DNA of 64,000 nucleotides from Pirellulales bacterium (GCA_018401745.1 JAGYJY010000016.1:115190-179189); one strand, 5' to 3'; shown: positions 38,850-49,332, numbered from the stretch's first letter. The notes: generated by a model from the letters alone, not told the origin. Translations and numbers: made by a program.

Positions 38850-41727
38850 ATGACTGCCCGGATTCTTCTCGTCGCACTCGTCGTCGCAGCCAGCATCGCG
38901 ACGCCTGCTACGGCCGCCCCCACGGTGCCTGGCTTTGAACGCTTTGCACGGGCAGCAGAGGCAGACCAGGTTGAGGCAGGGCTGCTGCTGCTGGGTGAGC
39001 TCGGCTGCACCTCCTGCCACGCAGCGAGCGAGGGCCAGGCACGCCACCTCATCACCGCACCGCCACCACGGCTCAGCGGCGACACAACCGCCGTCGGCCG
39101 ACGGCTGCGACCTGCGTGGCTCGCCGCCTACCTGCAGGAGCCCCATGCCGCCAAGCCCGGCACCACGATGCCGCAGATGCTCGGCGGCCTTGATGACGCC
39201 CAGCGGTCAGCCACCGTCGAGGCGCTGACCCACTTTCTCGCGGCCACGTCGGCCTTCGATGAGTCTGGCGTGGCCGGCGGAGGCGACGCCCGGGCTGACG
39301 AGGGCCGCAGGCTCTACGACCAGGTGGGCTGCCAGGTCTGCCATGGACCGCTCGAAGGCCCTGCCACGCTTCCCGACCAGCGGCCGCTTGGCGACATCGC
39401 CGCCCGCTGGTCGCCGGCAGCCCTCGATGCCTTCCTTGCCAACCCGCTGGAGTGCCATCCAGCCGGCCGCATGCCGGCGGTGCCGCTCCCAGACGACCAA
39501 CGGCGGCATCTCGTGGCAGCCCTTGTGGGCGGTCTGGAAGGGGATGTGCCGGTGCCCGATGTGGTCGCCTTTGAGGGACGTGCCTGGCGAACCCTCGTGG
39601 ATGCGCTTCCCAAAATCGACACCCTGGGCGAGCCTGATCGCGCTGGCCCGGTCCGCCGCTTTGACATCTTCGAGTTTGCCGGCGTTGATGAGGGGGTCGT
39701 GATCGCCCTGGATGGCTTTCTGCATGTGCCGCGAGCCGGCCGGCATCGCTTCTTCCTCTCCAGCGACGACGGCAGCCGCGTGACCGTTGGCGGGCAGGTT
39801 GTCGTTGAGTACGACGGCATTCATCCGGCTGGAGAGCGGACAGGCGAGATCGATCTGTCCGAGGGCGTGCACCCAGTTCACATCGACTACTTTGAAGCCA
39901 CCGGGCAGCAGTCGCTCAACCTCGACATTGCCGCTCCCGGCAGCCCGCGGCAGAGCGGCCTGGCCTGGATCACCCCCAGCCCCGACGGCACGCCGGTGGC
40001 AGCCGCTCCCGCCGACGAGCCTGACGTGTTTACCGTCACGCCAGCGCTCGTTGCAGATGGCTCAGCCGCGTTCCACCGCCACGGCTGTCAGAGCTGCCAC
40101 ACCGATACGACGGCAACCAGTTTCACCACCGGAAAACGGTCCGCCGCGCGACTGGACGGCCCTACCCCTGGCGGGCCTGCGATCGCTCGATGGCGGCTGC
40201 CTGGCTGCCAGGCCCAGCCCGGGCCTGCCCAGCTACCAGCTCGACGACCAGCAGCGGGCTGCCCTTGCTGCGGCCCTGGGCTGGCTGGCCTCTGAAGAGG
40301 CGACGCCTGCCCCGAGCACGACCACCCGGCTCGCCCGCCTGCTCACCGTGGCCAACTGCGTTGCCTGCCATGCCCGCGATGGTCGGGGCGGGGTGCTGCC
40401 TGAGGGCAGCCCTGTCGACGAAGATGGCGAGCCGATCCTGCGTGAACCGGCTCGCGATGCGTTGTTTTCATCGTTCGTTCAGGAACTTGGAGACGAGGGC
40501 CGCCTGCCGCCCACGCTCGATGGCGTCGGCGACAAGTGTCGACCTGAGTTTTTGCAAGAAGTGCTCACGGAGGGAGGCCGCGACCGACAGCAGACGATGG
40601 CCACCCGGATGCCCGCCTGGGAGCCCGGCCTGGCGAGCGAGATTGCGAGCCTCCTCGCGCTCGATCCCAAGACCGATCGGCCGCTGCCGGCCCTGGATGG
40701 ATTCTCCGCAGCCGAGGTCACCGAGCAGGGCCGGCACCTTTCAGGCTCGCGGACGCTCGGCTGTATCAAGTGCCATTCGTTTGCCGGTGAGAAAGGGCAG
40801 AGCCTCGGCGTGATCGACATGACCCGGTTTCCGCAGCGGCTCCGCCACGAGTGGTTCCTGGCCTACGTCGAAGACCCCCAGCGGTTTCGCCCGGGAACCC
40901 GCATGCCGGCAAGCTGGCCGATGGGCGTGAGCTTCTATCCCGACATCCTCGACGGCACCGCGGCCGCTCAGATTGAGTCGATCTGGCGGTATGTCAGCTC
41001 CGAGAATCCGCGGCCGCCAATCGGCGCTGGTGCCAACACGATTGAGCTGTTGGCCACCGACAGGCCGGTGATCTACCGCAACTTCATTGAAGGGGCCGGC
41101 CCGCGGGCGATCGGTGTGGGCTATCCCGAACGGGCCAACATCGCCTGGGATGCCGAAAACTTCCGGCTGGCGTTGGCCTGGCGGAACGCCTTCATCGACG
41201 CCGGCCGCCACTGGACCGGCCGGGGCTCCGGCTGGCAGCCGCCGCTGGGAGATGGCGTGATCGCGGCCGATGCGGCGGCGGCTGTCGCCGTGCTGCCGGC
41301 ACTGACGGCAGCCTGGCCCGCTGATCCGCCGCGAAGCCGCGGCGGCCGCTTCCTCGGCTATGAGCTTGATGCGGAAGGCAGGCCGACATTCTCGTGGAGC
41401 GGCGATGGCCTGACGGTCCGCGAGGCGATCGCCGCAAGCGCTGCCGGCAGCCAGCCGCAGGTGAGCAGGGCGGTGCGTGTCCGCGGCGACGCCGAGGGCC
41501 TGGTGGTGCTGCGTGCTGCACGGGGAGCCACGATCGACGACATCGGTGATGGATGGTGGCGGGTCGACGACCGCTGGAACGTCCGGCTTTCCGGCGAGGC
41601 GCTCACTCGGCCTGCGGTCCTTTCTGTGGACGATGCGATGGAACTGCGTGCGACGGTGCGGCACCGCCGTGGCTCAGAGAGTCTGTTTCTCGAGGAGATC
41701 TCATGGGATACCCCAGGCAGCAACTGA
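38850..41727 (+). CDS. Secreted multihaem c-type cytochrome with a PA14 domain, one +1 frameshift
   Basis: About 958 residues when bridged. The signal peptide is LLVALVVAASIATPATA. Five haem sites are visible: CTSCH (about 52), CQVCH (160), CQSCH (412), CVACH (502) and CIKCH (637). Between the second and third is a PA14-like beta domain (HRFFLSSDDGSRVTVGG, IHPAGERTGEIDLSEGVHPV). The frame moves +1 between about 40130 and 40165, in a less conserved stretch, so the exact base cannot be fixed. The stop overlaps the next start (TGATG). It would act in the periplasm as an electron carrier, paired with the sorbosone-dehydrogenase-like protein that follows. Confidence 0.82.
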
Positions 41728-43217
41728 TGCGTGTGATCCGCAGCCGCGGCCTCCTGCTGGCAAGCCTCGCGGTGAGCCTTGCAGCCCCGCTTGCCGGTGC
41801 TGAAAACCCGGTTCGCAGCGAGGCTGACGCCTACGCACTCCACACGCTCGCGATCCCCGACGAGGCCTTCCTCGAGGTGGGGGCGCTCGCCTGGCTGCCC
41901 GGCGACCGGCTTGCTGTGGGCACCCGCCGCGGCGAGATCTGGATCGTTGAGCATCCTGCTGCCGACGAGCCTCGCTGGAGCCGCTTTGCGCACGGGCTGC
42001 ATGAGGTGCTCGGGCTTGCCTGGAAGGTGGATGCCGCCGCTGGCCAAGGGGGCGGCTGGCTGTACGTCACCCACCGGCCAGAGGTCAGCAGGCTGGCCGA
42101 CGCCGATGGCGATGGCGTCGCCGATCGGTTTGAGACGGTCGCCGACGGCTGGGGCGTGTCGGGCGACTACCACGAATACGCCTTCGGCTCGAAGTTTGAT
42201 GCCAACGGCGATATCTGGGTGGCGCTCTGCCTGACCGGCAGCTTCTCAAGCGAGGTGCCCTTCCGCGGCTGGGCGATGCGGGTCACCCCCGACGGCCAGA
42301 CCGTGCCGGCTGTTTCCGGGATTCGGTCCCCGGGCGGTATCGGCTTTGATGGCCAAGGCCACCTGCTCTACACCGACAACCAGGGCCCGTGGAACGGCAC
42401 GAGCATGCTCAAGCATCTGGTGGAAGGCGACTTCATGGGCCACCCCGGCGGGTTCCGCTGGTATGACCTCGCCCCTGAGCTGACGAAGCCTGACGAGCCG
42501 AAGAGCGGCACCCGCTGGGCGAGCGAAACGCAACGGATCCCGCAGCTGCGGCCACCGGTGGTGATGTTTCCCCACGGGATCATGGGCAACAGTGCCGCTG
42601 GCATCGCCTGCGATGAAAGCGACGGCAGGTTTGGACCGTTTGGCGGGCAGGTGTTTGTCAGCGATCAGTCGCACTCGATCGTGATGCGATGCTTCGTCGA
42701 AGAGATCGACGGCGTGCTGCAGGGAGCCTGCTTCCGCTTTCGCGAAGGCTTCCAGAGCGGCTCGCTGGCCCTGCAGTTTGCTCCTGATGGCTCGCTCTAC
42801 GTCGGCGGCACGAACCGCGGCTGGGGCTCACGAGGCGGCGGCGACTATGCGCTCGAGCGGCTCTCGTGGACCGGCCGCATGCCGTTTGAGATCCTCGCGA
42901 TGCGGGCCGTGCCTGGCGGCTTTGAGCTTGAGTTCACCGAACCTGCCGATCCCAGCACCCTCGCCGACCCCGCCAGCTACGCGATGAAGAGCTTTACCTA
43001 CATCTATCAGGCCGACTACGGCAGCCCCGTGGTCGACGAAGAAGCCTGCACAATCCTTTCAGCCACCCCCAGCCCCGACGGTCGCCGCGTACGACTGGAA
43101 GTCGACAACCTCCGTGCGTGTGTGATCCACGAACTCGACGCCCCCGGCATCCGCACCACCGCTGGCGAACCCCTTCTCCACACAACCGGCTGGTACACCC
43201 TCAACCGCCTCCCCTAA
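41727..43217 (+). CDS. Secreted beta-propeller protein of the glucose/sorbosone dehydrogenase type
   Basis: 496 residues from ATG 41727, chosen because it overlaps the upstream stop and gives a clean signal peptide (RGLLLASLAVSLAAPLAGA); ATG 41703 is an alternative. The repeats (VGALAWLPGDRLAVGTRRGEIW, LHEVLGLAWK, SGIRSPGGIGFDGQGHLLYTDNQG, SLALQFAPDGSLYVGGTNRGWG) fit six-bladed propellers of the PQQ/sorbosone dehydrogenase-like class common in planctomycetes. A typical PQQ site cannot be confirmed by eye. Coupling to a multihaem cytochrome supports an oxidation role in the periplasm. Confidence 0.78.
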   Translation: MRVIRSRGLLLASLAVSLAAPLAGAENPVRSEADAYALHTLAIPDEAFLEVGALAWLPGDRLAVGTRRGEIWIVEHPAADEPRWSRFAHGLHEVLGLAWKVDAAAGQGGGWLYVTHRPEVSRLADADGDGVADRFETVADGWGVSGDYHEYAFGSKFDANGDIWVALCLTGSFSSEVPFRGWAMRVTPDGQTVPAVSGIRSPGGIGFDGQGHLLYTDNQGPWNGTSMLKHLVEGDFMGHPGGFRWYDLAPELTKPDEPKSGTRWASETQRIPQLRPPVVMFPHGIMGNSAAGIACDESDGRFGPFGGQVFVSDQSHSIVMRCFVEEIDGVLQGACFRFREGFQSGSLALQFAPDGSLYVGGTNRGWGSRGGGDYALERLSWTGRMPFEILAMRAVPGGFELEFTEPADPSTLADPASYAMKSFTYIYQADYGSPVVDEEACTILSATPSPDGRRVRLEVDNLRACVIHELDAPGIRTTAGEPLLHTTGWYTLNRLP

Positions 43218-43226
43218 GCCCCCGCA

Positions 43227-43274
43227 CTCGCTTCACGCCTGCGAAGCCATCCAGGCCTTCGCAGGCTAAGGCGA
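43227..43274 (+). repeat. 48-nt hairpin block, copy 2
   Basis: The block contains GCCTGCGAAGCC-ATCCA-GGCCTTCGCAGGC. It matches 35268-35315 except for the loop (ATCCA against ATCCT) and the last bases. It begins 10 bp after the stop of the propeller gene and could also act as a transcript-end hairpin, although no T-run follows. Confidence 0.75.
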
Positions 43275-43293
43275 CCAGTCAAGGCACAGTGAA

Positions 43294-43366
43294 CGGGACG
43301 GGTCCTCGGGCCGCGAAGCGGCCTCGGCACAGCCGAGGTGCCTGCGGCACCCGAAGACCCGTCCCG
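43294..43366 (+). repeat. 73-nt cloverleaf palindromic repeat, full copy 2
   Basis: The outer stem matches copy 1, and the inner hairpins have loops GAA, ACA and TGC. It is followed 28 nt later by another full copy in the same orientation. Confidence 0.85.
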
Positions 43367-43394
43367 CTTGCGGCTTACCGCGTACCGGTTTGAA

Positions 43395-43467
43395 CGGGAC
43401 GGGTCCCCGGGCCGCGAAGCGGCCTCGGCATAGCCGAGGTGCCTCCGGCACCCGCGGACCCGTCCCG
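43395..43467 (+). repeat. 73-nt cloverleaf palindromic repeat, full copy 3
   Basis: This is the most diverged copy. The outer arms read GGGTCCCCGGG and CCCGCGGACCC, so the C-A mismatch of the other copies becomes C-G while a neighbouring pair is lost. The second loop is ATA. Confidence 0.85.
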
Positions 43468-43489
43468 CTTGCGGCTCCCCGGCCGCAGA

Positions 43490-43717
43490 CCGCCGCCGAA
43501 GGCGGCGGACAGGCCGTCCTTAAAACCGTAAGCGAGGGGTGAGCCCGGGCCGAATGAGCCGGCCTTGCAGTCGAGCGCAGCCCGGAGGGCGAAAGCGAGA
43601 ATGCACGAGTGAGCGAAGCCAGGATGGCGAAGCGAACGCTCGGCGAATCGGCTTGGGCTCACCCCGAGCGACCCCGAACGCTCGGCGAATCGGCTTGGGC
43701 TCACCCCGAGCGACCCC
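43490..43717 (+). repeat. 211-bp intergenic repeat, copy 3 (with leading hairpin)
   Basis: The core is 43507-43717, preceded by the perfect hairpin CCGCCGCC-GAA-GGCGGCGG. It lies between two plus-strand genes, directly upstream of the TATAAT of the DUF1592 gene. With two cloverleaf copies and a 48-nt block it accounts for 43218-43740, where no gene is supported. Confidence 0.85.
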
Positions 43718-43745
43718 ACCTGTGGGCCAGCCCCATTCCCGGGGG

Positions 43746-43767
43746 TATAATTGTGAGATTCGCACAA
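43746..43767 (+). promoter_or_regulatory. Probable promoter -10 with overlapping operator-like inverted repeat
   Basis: A perfect TATAAT (43746-43751) runs directly into TTGTG-AGATTCG-CACAA (43751-43767), at the expected transcription start and 15 bp before the DUF1592 start codon. The -35 region is poor. The symmetry suggests repressor binding, but no regulator gene is nearby. Confidence 0.5.
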
Positions 43768-43782
43768 GCCTGAGGCAGCACC

Positions 43783-46145
43783 ATGACCCGACATCACTCT
43801 GCCGGAGGCTCCCTCCTCACAGCTGCCGTGCTCGCGATCGTCCTGCCCGCCGCAGCGTCCGCTGCTCCCGACGGCGAGGCGATCTACCGCGAGCACTGCC
43901 AGAGCTGCCACGGCGACGGCGGGCAGGGAGGCGACCTGCCGCCCCTCGTTGGCGACCGCTCGGTGTCGCAGCTCACGAGTTACATCACCGACACGATGCC
44001 CGACGAGGATCCAGAGGCGGTGGTCGGGGAGGATGCCCGGGCCGTCGCGGCCTACATTCACGGAGCGTTCTATTCACCGATCGCACAGGATCGGCTGCGG
44101 CCTGCCCGTGAAGACCTCTCGCGGCTGACCGTGCGGCAGCATCGCGAGGTGCTCGCCGATCTGCTCGGCAGTTTCGAGGCTCCCAGCTGGAACCTGACGA
44201 GCGAGCGGGGGCTGCGGGCGTCGTATTTCCAGGGCCGCAACCACGATCGCCGCAACCTGGTCTTTGAGCGCGTCGACCCGACGATCAGCTTCGACTTTGG
44301 GCTCGAGGGCCCCGATCCGGAGCGGTTTGAGCCCGGTCGGTTTGCGATTCGCTGGGTGGGCTCGATCGTGCCGTTTGAGACGGGCGAGTATGAGTTCATC
44401 GTCCGCACGGAGCACTCCGCAAAGCTGAATGTCAACAGTGGCTGGGACGACCCGCCGCTGATTGATGCCTATGTGAAGAGCGGCAACGACACCCAGTATC
44501 GCGGCAGAGTCTTCCTGCTTGCCGGCCGGAGTTATCCGCTGAGGCTTGAGTTTTCCAAGGCCAACCAGGGCGTCGACAACAAAGACCGCGAGGTGCCCAC
44601 GCCGGCGTCGATCGAGCTAGCCTGGAAGCCGCCGCATGGGGTGGAGGAAACGGTGCCTGAGCACTGTCTGCTCCCGCTGCAGAGCCAGCCGGTGTTTGTG
44701 GCCACGACTCCGTTTCCGCCAGATGACCGCAGCATTGGCTACGAACGGGGCACAAGCATCTCGAAGGCGTGGTTCGACGCGACGAGCCAGGTGGCTTTGG
44801 AGACAGCCGGGCAGATCCTTGATCGGATCGATCGCCTGGCGGGCTGCAAGCGAGACGACCCGCAGCGGAGCGAGAAGCTGCAGGCGTTTGTGACCACGCT
44901 GGCCGAGCGGGCCTTCCGCCGTCCGCTTTCCGACGAGCTCCGGCAGCGGGTGGTCACGCAGCCGTTTGCCGAGGCGGCCGACCTCGATGCCGCGGTCACT
45001 CGGTCGGTCTATCTGACGCTCACCTCGCCCCGCTTCCTGTTTCGCTCGCTCCCCGATGAGGCGGTCCAAGGCGATGCCTTCGACACCGCTGCGCGGCTCT
45101 CGTTTGGACTGTGGGACTCCGTGCCCGACGAGCCGCTTCGCAAGGCGGCTGCTAACGGGCAGCTTGCCAGCGACCGTGAGATCACCGCCCAGGCCGAGCG
45201 GATGCTCCGTGATCGTCGCAGCCGGGCCAAGCTCCACGCTTTCCTCGTCGACTGGCTCGGTGTCGATCAGCCGCCGGAACTGTTGAAGGATCCGTCGCAG
45301 TTTCCCCAGTTCACACCACGCGTGGCTGCCAGCATGCGGACCAGCCTGCACCTGCAGCTCGACGCGCTGCTCGATGACGCAACCTCGGGCCGCAGTGCCG
45401 ACTTCCGCACCCTACTGACGGACAGCCAGTGTCTACCTCGACCATCCGCTCGGTGCGTTTTACGGGGTCGAGGTGCCTCGCACCCGCGGCTACCGTCCGG
45501 TGGTGCTCGACGAGGGCCAGCGGGCTGGCATGCTCACGCATCCCTACCTGCTGAGCCTGCGGGCCTACACCGACGACACCTCACCGATCCACCGCGGTGT
45601 GTTTCTCACTCGCAATCTGCTGGGCAACGTGCTCAAGCCGCCACCCGAGGCCGTCACGCCGCTCGGCGGCGGACCTGCATCCTGGGCTGACCACGCGAGA
45701 ACGCGTGTCGCTGCAGACGGCGCCGGTGGGCTGCCAGAGCTGTCATGCGATGATCAACGAGCTGGGCTTCTCGCTCGAGGCCTTCGATGCCGTCGGCCGA
45801 TTCCGCAGCGAAGAACTCGCTGGCGACACGCCGCAGCCGATCGATGCCAGTGGCTCCTATGTGCCCCGTGAAGGAGAGACCGTGGCCTTCAACGGCGGCC
45901 GTGAGCTGGCGGCGTTTCTGGCGACCAGCCAAGACTGCCAGGAGGCCTTCGTGCAGGACCTCTTCCACGCCCTTGCCAAGCAGCCGGTGCGGGCCTGGGG
46001 CGACAGCACGCTGCCAAATCTTCAACGGAAGTTCATAGAGAACGACTCTGACATTCGGCGGCTCGTGGTCGATATCATGAGAGTGATTGCCCGGCCTGCC
46101 ACCACGCCATCCAACCGCGTTGCCACCCTGGGAGGAACACCATGA
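43783..46145 (+). CDS. Secreted cytochrome of the DUF1592/DUF1588/DUF1585 type, two +1 frameshifts
   Basis: About 787 residues when bridged. The signal peptide is [17 protein letters not shown]. The N-terminal haem site is [12 protein letters not shown]14-like domain follows ([23 protein letters not shown]), then the planctomycete cytochrome-associated domains ([27 protein letters not shown]). Extra bases at about 45430 and 45661 are needed to read [15 protein letters not shown] and then [26 protein letters not shown], the expected second haem motif and tail. The stop overlaps the DUF1552 start by 4 bp (ATGA). Function in these bacteria is unproven; links to polysaccharide degradation have been proposed for related modules. 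Confidence 0.85.
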
Positions 46146-47461
46146 TTTCACGACGCAGCCTGCTGAAGCGACTCGGCGTCAGCTCCGCCGTGCTTCCGTT
46201 CTTGGGCAATCTGCCCAGTTTTGCCAGTGCGGCAGCCTCTGCTGTGCCGCGGAAGCGGCTGGTGGTCGTGTTCAGCCCAGACGGCGTGGTCAAGAAAAAC
46301 TTTTGGCCGACGGAGCCGGGGCCGTTTGGCGATGCTGCCCTGCCGGCCATCCTTGAGCCGTTCGCTCCCTTTCGCGATCAGCTGCTCACCGTCGAGGGCG
46401 TCCACAACCGGATCGCGGGCGATGGCGATGGCCATATGCGAGGCATCGGCTGCCTGCTGACGGGGATCGAGCTCTTTCCTGGCAACATCCAGGGCGGTAG
46501 CGACACGCCGGCTGGCTGGGCCAGCGGCTGCTCGATCGACCAGGAGCTGAGAAACTTTCTTCAGGCCGATCCGGCCACGGCCACCCGCTTCGGGTCGCTT
46601 GAGTTTGGCGTGCTCGTGCCCGACCGGGCCGACACCTGGACGCGGATGGTGTATAGCGGCCCCAACAAGCCGGTGGCCCCGATCGACGATCCCTACCAGA
46701 TGTACGCCAAGCTCTACGGCCAGGTGAAGGACCGGGAGAACATGCAGAGCGTGCTCGACGACCTGCGAGAGGATCTGGCCACCGTCGCCGCTCGGCTGCC
46801 CGCAGAAGATCGCCGGATTCTCGAGGAACACACGCAGCTGGTGCGGGAGTTTGAGAAGGAGCTGGCCACGCCCCGCGAGGCGATTCCTCACCAGGTGCCC
46901 GTGCTTGAGCAGGATGTGCTCGACGAGAACGACGAGATGCCGCGGATCAGCCGCATGCAGATCGAACTGCTGGTCGCGAGCCTGGCCGCCGATTTCACCC
47001 GCGTGGCCACGCTGCAATACACCAACTCCGTGGGCCAGCCCCGCTTCCGCTGGCTCGACATCAGCGAAGGGCAGCACGATCTCTCCCACGAGCCCAACAG
47101 CAACGACGACGCGCAGGAAAAGCTCACCAGAATCAACGCCTGGTATGCCGGTGAGATCGCCTACCTCGCCCAGCGGCTCGCCGAGACGCCCGAACCTGGC
47201 GGTGAGGGCTCGATGCTCGACAACACGACGATCCTCTGGACGAACGAGCTTGGTGAAGGCAACTCCCACACCCACAACAACATTCCATGGGTGTTCCTCG
47301 GCGGTGGCCTCGGCTTCCAGACGGGCCGGGCGGTGCGGTGTGAAGGGGTCAACCACAACCGGCTGCTGCTCTCGGTCGCCCACGCGATGGGCCACACGAG
47401 CCTTGAGCGGTTTGGCAATCCCGACTACTGCGGTGAGGGCCCGCTGACGGGGCTCGCGTAG
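46142..47461 (+). CDS. DUF1552 family protein, Tat-exported
   Basis: 439 residues. The N-terminus [20 protein letters not shown] is a twin-arginine signal. The domain starts with [20 protein letters not shown] and continues with [40 protein letters not shown] and a C-terminal [11 protein letters not shown]; the layout resembles the DUF1501/alkaline-phosphatase-like fold. It is translated with the DUF1592 cytochrome (4-bp overlap), a pairing seen repeatedly in planctomycetes. The enzymatic role is unknown. Confidence 0.88.
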   Translation: MISRRSLLKRLGVSSAVLPFLGNLPSFASAAASAVPRKRLVVVFSPDGVVKKNFWPTEPGPFGDAALPAILEPFAPFRDQLLTVEGVHNRIAGDGDGHMRGIGCLLTGIELFPGNIQGGSDTPAGWASGCSIDQELRNFLQADPATATRFGSLEFGVLVPDRADTWTRMVYSGPNKPVAPIDDPYQMYAKLYGQVKDRENMQSVLDDLREDLATVAARLPAEDRRILEEHTQLVREFEKELATPREAIPHQVPVLEQDVLDENDEMPRISRMQIELLVASLAADFTRVATLQYTNSVGQPRFRWLDISEGQHDLSHEPNSNDDAQEKLTRINAWYAGEIAYLAQRLAETPEPGGEGSMLDNTTILWTNELGEGNSHTHNNIPWVFLGGGLGFQTGRAVRCEGVNHNRLLLSVAHAMGHTSLERFGNPDYCGEGPLTGLA

Positions 47462-47555
47462 CGGCGACCCAAAACTGGAGCGGTCGTAGGCTCCAGGGCG
47501 GGGGTGCGTTGGTGGCCTCCCTGCCGGGGTGAGGCCTCGCTGTTGTGGGCTTCCG

Positions 47556-48621
47556 ATGATGCGACAACGCCTTCTCAGCGCCATCTGGCTTGCCGTTGCC
47601 GCGGCAGGTGCTGCCCTGGCGACGTCATGGGCGACCACGCCACGACAGTTCGTCGTCGTCGGCCGATCGATGCTCCCAGGCCTGGCTGATGGCGATCTGG
47701 TTGAGGCGAGCGGCTGGCCTGCCGCCTGGCAGACTCCACAGCGGCACGAGCGGTGGCTGGTGCGGATGCCCGATGGAACGCCGGTGATCAAACGCATCGC
47801 CGGCCTGCCGGGCGAACAGCTCGCGATTGATGCTGGCGACCTGGTGATCGATGGCAGGCGGCTGCTGCCTTCGCCCGAGCATCTCGCTCAGACGGCGGCA
47901 CGCGTCAGCGGAGGCCGCTGGAGCAGCAGTATTCGCGATGGCATTCAGTGGCAGGCATACCAGCACCTGGTGGTTGATCGCTCCAAGGCGAACGACGATC
48001 CACACCGGCTCGTGCCCGGGCCAATCTACGACAGCCTCGAGGCTGATCCCGCCGAAAGCCGCCGGCTGGAGCCGGTGTTTGCAGTAGGCATCGCTGCGGT
48101 GCTCGACCATCGCGGCAGGGAGAACGAACCACCAGCAGAGGTGTTCGTCCGCGTCGGGCCGCAGGCAGCACGGCTCACCCTGCCCCACCCCGGCCGCTTT
48201 GCGGCGATCGCCGGCCGGCTGGCCGAACGATTCGTCGTGGCGGCCTGGCCAATCCCGCCAGCTGCACACAGCGGCAGCGTTCCCTCCTCACCGATTCCCG
48301 GTCCTCCCCCGGCATCGTGGTCGCTGATCGCAGGTGCGAAGCCTCTCCCAACACGAACAGCAGGCCCCACCGCTCGCCATCGGCGTGCCTGCGAGCACAG
48401 CCGTCGAAGGCCAGCGCGTCACTCTCCACAGCGCCACCATCTGGCGAGCCCTCCACCTGCTGCCAGCTGCCAACGGCAGCCACCGCTGGAGCGTGCCCCT
48501 GGGCCACGTCTTTCTCCTCGGCGACAACCCCGCCGCCAGCCGCGACTCCCGCCACTTCGGCCCCGTCGCCACCTCCCACCTCCTCGGCCCCGTGCACACG
48601 CACACCATCAACGGACATTGA
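47556..48621 (+). CDS. Signal peptidase I-like (S26) protein, one +1 frameshift
   Basis: About 354 residues when bridged, starting at ATG 47556 (ATG 47559 is equally possible). An N-terminal membrane segment (LLSAIWLAVAAAGAALATSW) precedes the catalytic motif VVVGRSMLPGL (Ser near 38) and the general-base motif VIKRIAGLPGEQL (Lys near 77). The S26 box VPLGHVFLLGDNPAASRDSR is found in the +1 frame near the end, so the frame moves between about 48300 and 48340. A stretch of about 190 residues separates the Lys motif from the final box, longer than in LepB of most bacteria. It would cleave signal peptides at the outer face of the membrane. It may be a specialised paralogue. Confidence 0.75.
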
Positions 48622-48637
48622 GACCACGCCCGCGGGT

Positions 48638-48662
48638 GGTCCGGCTCGGCAGGCGGCAAAAG
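48638..48662 (+). repeat. 25-nt shared intergenic block, copy 2
   Basis: Identical to 4291-4315. Here it starts 17 bp after the signal peptidase stop and 12 bp before a cloverleaf repeat. Confidence 0.7.
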
Positions 48663-48674
48663 AGGTGGTTGGAA

Positions 48675-48747
48675 CGGGACGGATCCTCGGGCCGCGAAGC
48701 GGCCTCGGCACAGCCGAGGTGCCTGCGGCACCCGAAGACCCGTCCCG
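48675..48747 (+). repeat. 73-nt cloverleaf palindromic repeat, full copy 4
   Basis: It has the same three inner hairpins (loops GAA, ACA, TGC). The outer arm carries one G-to-A change (ACGGATCC), which adds a mismatch to the stem. Confidence 0.85.
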
Positions 48748-48776
48748 CTTGCGGCCACCTCGCCCCGGCCGCAGAC

Positions 48777-49003
48777 CGACGCCGAAGGCGGCGGACAGGC
48801 CGTCCTTAAACCCGTAAGCGAGGGGTGAGCCCGGGCCGAATGAGCCGGCCTTGCAGTCGAGCGCAGCCCGGAGGGCGAAAGCGAGAATGCACGAGTGAGC
48901 GAAGCCAGGATGGCGAAGCGAACGCTCGGCGAATCGGCCCGGGCTTACCCCGAGCGACCTCGAACGCTCGGCGAATCGGCTTGGGCTCACCCCGAGCGAC
49001 CCA
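48777..49003 (+). repeat. 211-bp intergenic repeat, copy 4 (with leading hairpin)
   Basis: The core is 48793-49003, preceded by CCGACGCC-GAA-GGCGGCGG. It lies between convergent genes in the same orientation as the other three. It ends 22 bp before the T-run of the minus-strand terminator of the candidate small RNA. Confidence 0.85.
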
Positions 49004-49025
49004 TACGCCGCCTCCGCCCCCGCGC

Positions 49026-49064
49026 AAAAAAACTGCCGCCCCTGGAGTGCTCCAGGGGCGGCAG
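49026..49064 (-). terminator. Rho-independent terminator
   Basis: A 15-bp perfect stem (arms CTGCCGCCCCTGGAG and CTCCAGGGGCGGCAG, loop of 2 nt) is followed by seven T on the minus strand. It is the strongest terminator in the window and closes the candidate small RNA. Confidence 0.9.
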
Positions 49065-49159
49065 CCGTAGGGACGCTTGTCACAAGGGGGCGCTGCCTCA
49101 GGCAGTGCCCACTTTGACGTCGCGGGGGCTGCGTCAACGGCAAGCCCGTCGACCCGCCG

Positions 49160-49198
49160 CTATCGGCGCAGCCCCTCCGTACAGTGGTCTTGTTTCAC
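49160..49198 (-). CDS. Possible 12-residue micropeptide (VKQDHCTEGLRR)
   Basis: GTG start at 49198, stop TAG at 49160-49162. GGAGG lies 7 nt upstream within AAAGGAGGTGATTC, which can pair with the 16S 3' end over 14 nt including one G-U. The start codon lies in the 5' arm of the CAGTG/CACTG hairpin. Translation is inferred only from the signal; the sequence between may serve the RNA alone. Confidence 0.35.
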   Translation of the reverse strand: MKQDHCTEGLRR

Positions 49199-49302
49199 TG
49201 AATCACCTCCTTTGCTACGGGTATTCCCAGCCGTCACGGTCACTGCACTGACCGCCGCCAGGCTGTTCTCTCCCCGGCCGTCACCGGAGACCGCATGAGC
49301 CG

Positions 49303-49332
49303 ATTGTCACTGACGACTTTCGACACGCCCAA
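49303..49332 (-). promoter_or_regulatory. Candidate promoter of the small RNA
   Basis: -35-like TTGGGC (49327-49332) and -10-like GACAAT (49303-49308) with an 18-bp spacer on the minus strand, 25 bp after the end of the macroglobulin-like gene. Both boxes are imperfect, and planctomycete promoters are poorly defined. Confidence 0.35.

Larger units (their letters stand above)
49026..49296 (-). ncRNA. Candidate structured small RNA with a very strong Shine-Dalgarno and a 12-codon frame
   Basis: On the minus strand a plausible promoter (TTGGGC, 18 bp, GACAAT) precedes about 270 nt rich in stems and ending in a strong terminator. Features in order are: hairpin CGGTCA/TGACCG; AAAGGAGGTGATTC; hairpin CAGTG/CACTG; a three-way junction closed by GGGGCTGCG/CGCAGCCCC holding CCG-ATAG-CGG and GTCGACGG/CCGTTGAC; hairpin GGGC-CTGCC/GGCAG-GCCC; and the terminator. 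No minus-strand gene follows, so it is not a leader of a downstream gene. It could be the 3' region of the macroglobulin-like transcript instead. It matches no RNA family I can recall. Confidence 0.55.

Noticed and set aside
49200..49213. On the plus strand GAATCACCTCCTTT resembles the 3' end of 16S rRNA, so an rRNA fragment was considered.
   Set aside because: The flanking sequence does not match the conserved 16S 3' region, and the opposite strand makes better sense as a Shine-Dalgarno within a structured transcript.
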